Source of the DNA: an uncultured bacterium
GTDB taxonomy: Bacteria; Bacillota; Clostridia; Oscillospirales; Butyricicoccaceae
Length of the DNA stretch: 6,757 bases
Reading direction: 5' to 3'
NCBI GenBank assembly: GCA_905215125.1
Contig: CAJMOV010000107.1
Span: 1 to 6,757, forward strand
The notes under the pieces were generated by a model. That model made no database searches. It was not told where the DNA came from and saw nothing but the letters and a program-made list of their open reading frames with translations. Below, piece by piece: positions 4,787-6,757 of the stretch. A program made the translations under genes and the position numbers. How positions within the stretch are numbered: position 1 is the first letter of the stretch; the number at the start of each line of letters is the position of its first letter.

Positions 4787-5908
4787 ATGAAAATCCTGTT
4801 GGCGCCCGATTCCTTTAAGGGCAGCGCCTCGTCGCGCGAGCTGTGCGAGCTGATGGAGAAAGCCCTGCGAGGTAAGCTTCCGGACGCTGAAATCGTCAAG
4901 CTGCCGATGGCAGACGGCGGCGAGGGCACGGTGGAAGCGCTGGTGCTGGCCAGCCGCGGCCGGTTCTGCACCTGTGAGGTCGACGGCCCTTTGATGGAAA
5001 AGGAGCAGGCTGTTTTTGGTGTGCTCGGGGACGGAAAAACGGCCGCCATTGAGATGGCGGCGGCATCCGGTCTCCCGATGGTGCCGCGCGATAAGCGCGA
5101 CCCCTTCGTCACAACCAGCCGCGGCACGGGACAGGTCATTCGCGCTGCGCTGGATGAAGGGTGCTGCAATTTTATTATGGGCATTGGCGGAAGCGCTACA
5201 AACGAAGGGGGGGCCGGGATGCTGCAGGCGCTCGGTTTCCGCCTGCTGGATGAGCAGGGGGCCGAAATCGGCCCCGGCGCCGCGGGACTGGACAGGCTGA
5301 AAAGCATTGATATGTCGTCGGCCGACCCGCGGCTCAAGGGCTGTCGCTTTACCATCGCCTGTGATGTAGACGCGCCCCTGTGCGGGGAAAAGGGGGCCTC
5401 GGCCGTCTTTGGCCCGCAGAAGGGGGCCAAGCCGCAGGATGTCCCTGTTCTGGATGAAATCCTCGGGCGCTTCGGCGCGCTGATGGAGCGGGCTTCCGGC
5501 AGGGCGGTGGCCAACACTCCGGGCGCCGGCGCCGCGGGGGGGATGGGCGCGGCCCTGATGGCCATGCTGGGGGCCGAGCTGCGGCCTGGCTTTTCCATTG
5601 TCAACGAGGTGACAGGATATGAAAAGCTGCTGCAAACGGGCGGCTTTGATGTCGTTATTACCGGCGAAGGGCAGATGAACGCCCAATCGCTGATGGGCAA
5701 GCTGCCCGTCGAGGTCGCCAAGCTGGCGGCAAAGTACGGCGTGCGCGCCTATGCCGTCGTCGGCAGCAAAGGAGAAGGGGCTGAACAGGCGACACAGTGC
5801 GGCTTCAGCGGCGTTATCGAGCTGATGACTCCGGGCATGACGCTGGAGTATTCCATGGCCCATACAGCCGAGCTGGTGGAAAAGGCCGTGCTTTCCCTGC
5901 CGCTGTAG
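4787..5908 (+). CDS. glxK: Glycerate kinase (GlxK/GarK family)
   Basis: This 373-residue cytoplasmic kinase phosphorylates D-glycerate with ATP. Members of this family mostly make 2-phosphoglycerate, which feeds lower glycolysis; the product position cannot be read from sequence. Family signatures appear in order: APDSFKGS (6-13), LPMADGGEGT (39-48), GIGGSATNEGGAGMLQALG from 132, CDVDAPLCGEKGAS, FGPQKGAK, the glycine-rich PGAGAAGGMGAA, and TGEGQMNAQSLMGK from 292. The length matches the usual 370-380. In the last motif, family members normally have Asp where this protein has N298 (GEG-x-x-D-x-Q), a possible effect on activity. It lies between a glycosyltransferase and a DUF3788 gene with gaps of 21 and 8 bases, so it belongs to that operon. 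No glycerate or glyoxylate pathway gene is nearby. The symbol denotes the family rather than a proven orthologue. Confidence 0.95.
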   Translation: MKILLAPDSFKGSASSRELCELMEKALRGKLPDAEIVKLPMADGGEGTVEALVLASRGRFCTCEVDGPLMEKEQAVFGVLGDGKTAAIEMAAASGLPMVPRDKRDPFVTTSRGTGQVIRAALDEGCCNFIMGIGGSATNEGGAGMLQALGFRLLDEQGAEIGPGAAGLDRLKSIDMSSADPRLKGCRFTIACDVDAPLCGEKGASAVFGPQKGAKPQDVPVLDEILGRFGALMERASGRAVANTPGAGAAGGMGAALMAMLGAELRPGFSIVNEVTGYEKLLQTGGFDVVITGEGQMNAQSLMGKLPVEVAKLAAKYGVRAYAVVGSKGEGAEQATQCGFSGVIELMTPGMTLEYSMAHTAELVEKAVLSLPL

Positions 5909-5916
5909 GGTTTGTT

Positions 5917-6339
5917 ATGGAGTGGAAAGAGGCTTTTGGCCCGGAAAAGGTGCCGTTGCCGCACGAGATTGCGGATTATGTGGAAACACCGTTGTGGAAC
6001 GAGTTGTGCACTGCCGTAGAAGGGCGCTGGGGCGTTACGCCACGGTATGATTACAGCCAGTGCAGTATGGCGCCGGGCTGGAACGTAAAATACAAAAAGG
6101 GCGGCAAGGCATTGTGCACCCTGTACCCGCATGAGGGCGGCTTTACCTGTATGGTGTCCGTCGGACCGTCGCTGATGCCGCAGGCCGAACTGCTGCTGCC
6201 CGGCCTGTCGCCAGAAACGGCAGAGATATATCGCAACACCGCAGAAAGTAAGTTGGGGAAATGGCTGTGGATGGAGATGACGTCCCCGGCGATTATACAC
6301 GACGCACTCCGCCTGATGGAATTGCGTATGGCGAAATAG
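5917..6339 (+). CDS. DUF3788 family protein
   Basis: This 140-residue soluble protein has the features I associate with DUF3788: a central YKKGGKALCTLYPHEGGFTCMVSVG (59-83), in which a lysine-rich strand leads to the LYP..G.FT core, and a C-terminal KWLWMEMTSPAIIHDALRLMELR (115-137) with the W-x-x-x-x-x-x-S/D...D...L...R pattern that closes the domain. The length equals the usual single-domain size. The biochemical role of the family is unknown to me. There is no signal peptide or membrane segment. ATG 5917 is 8 bases after the glycerate kinase stop, with a weak AGGG (5907-5910) formed partly by that stop codon, so translation probably depends on coupling. It is the last gene of the operon and is followed by a strong terminator 8 bases after its stop. 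An alternative in-frame start at 5797 would overlap glycerate kinase widely and is rejected. Confidence 0.88.
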   Translation: MEWKEAFGPEKVPLPHEIADYVETPLWNELCTAVEGRWGVTPRYDYSQCSMAPGWNVKYKKGGKALCTLYPHEGGFTCMVSVGPSLMPQAELLLPGLSPETAEIYRNTAESKLGKWLWMEMTSPAIIHDALRLMELRMAK

Positions 6340-6347
6340 GAAAGAGG

Positions 6348-6386
6348 AAAAGCCGCAGTCTTTTATACTGCGGCTTTTCTTTGTTT
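6348..6386 (+). terminator. Rho-independent terminator of the glycosyltransferase operon
   Basis: A perfect 12-bp stem (AAAAGCCGCAGT 6348-6359 with ACTGCGGCTTTT 6367-6378) with a 7-base loop is followed by CTTTGTTT. It can also work on the minus strand because the arms start with A-runs. Confidence 0.95.
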
Positions 6387-6738
6387 GCATATTATCTGGA
6401 TGACGCAAAGGAAAATACTGGATTTAGTGATGAACGGCTTGAAAGTATCATTTATCCCTGGAGGACAAGGAAACATTCAACTCCTATGCCGATGAACTGA
6501 CCTTTAATGGGGTGCTGCAAAACCATTCGGGCCGAGATCGGGAAGCTGTGTCTAGGACATTTTACCTGCTGGACGGAGAGAAAGCTCTCATTATTGCAAT
6601 GGATGCCGGGTTTACTTCAGTTGGGAATAGCATAAATTATTTAGTAAATGGGAATACACGGCTTCTGTATTTACTACAAAGTATGTTTATGACCATGCGG
6701 AATGGGTTGCGCTAAGTGTACTTACGATTATTGATTAA
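6387..6738 (+). pseudogene. Possible decayed gene fragment with two frameshifts
   Basis: No intact gene fills the last 370 bases, but protein-like sequence can be followed through three frames. From 6387 one frame reads AYYLDDAKENTGFSDERLES. A second frame, open from 6443, continues EDKETFNSYADELTFNGVLQ and GEKALIIAMDAGFTSVGNSI up to about 6640. A third, open from 6631, reads WEYTASVFTTKYVYDHAEWV and ends at TAA 6736-6738. Each switch has the same sense, equal to loss of one base, near 6443-6500 and 6631-6650. There is no start codon with a ribosome-binding site just after the terminator, so the 5' end would also be missing. The base composition is more AT-rich than that of the neighbouring genes, which fits acquired or relaxed DNA. 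I do not recognise the family. Chance open reading or sequencing error is possible. The window ends 19 bases later without another feature. Confidence 0.35.
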
Positions 6739-6757
6739 CAGCTTCAAAGGGCCGGCT

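Noticed and set aside
4745..5863. 372-codon open frame on the minus strand opposite glycerate kinase
   Set aside because: It is fully antisense to a clear glycerate kinase gene and has no motifs or convincing ribosome-binding site.
1..6757. CRISPR array, transposon ends, tRNA or rRNA genes
   Set aside because: No regularly spaced direct repeats, transposase motifs, tRNA cloverleaf or rRNA-like sequence was seen on either strand.

Overview
The window reads as chromosome from a GC-rich, strictly anaerobic Firmicute, most likely a clostridial gut bacterium of the Oscillospiraceae/Ruminococcaceae type. The evidence is a class III (oxygen-sensitive) ribonucleotide reductase with its activase, strong GGGAGG/AGGAGG ribosome-binding sites, canonical TTGACA/TATAAT-type promoters and GC-stem/T-tract terminators. 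This placement is inferred from gene content and style, not from a marker gene.

Layout. (1) Positions 2-190 hold the 3' end of an unrecognised gene, closed by a strong terminator (197-230). (2) A roughly 390-base regulatory region (191-583) carries three NrdR-box-like palindromes centred near 245, 376 and 488. The last lies inside the spacer of a near-consensus promoter (TTGACG, 18 bp, TATAAT). (3) nrdD (584-2911) and nrdG (2904-3416) overlap by 8 bases and end at a terminator (3429-3461). NrdG installs the glycyl radical on NrdD, and NrdD makes dNTPs without oxygen. (4) A second transcription unit starts at an extended -10 promoter (TATAAT 3474-3479) that abuts the nrdG terminator. After a leader of about 185 bases come a SunS-like family 2 glycosyltransferase with a TPR-like C-terminal half (3671-4765), a glycerate kinase (4787-5908) and a DUF3788 protein (5917-6339), closed by a terminator (6348-6386). 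In this leader the Shine-Dalgarno sequence lies in the loop, and the AUG in the stem, of a perfect 9-bp hairpin. (5) The last 370 bases are more AT-rich and have no intact gene. Protein-like reading passes through three frames in succession, which suggests a decayed gene fragment.

The most interesting points are the three-site NrdR arrangement around nrdDG, the leader and start-codon hairpin ahead of the glycosyltransferase, and the unusual grouping of glycosyltransferase, glycerate kinase and DUF3788. I see no CRISPR array, transposase, tRNA, rRNA or phage gene, and no clear case for an entirely new system.
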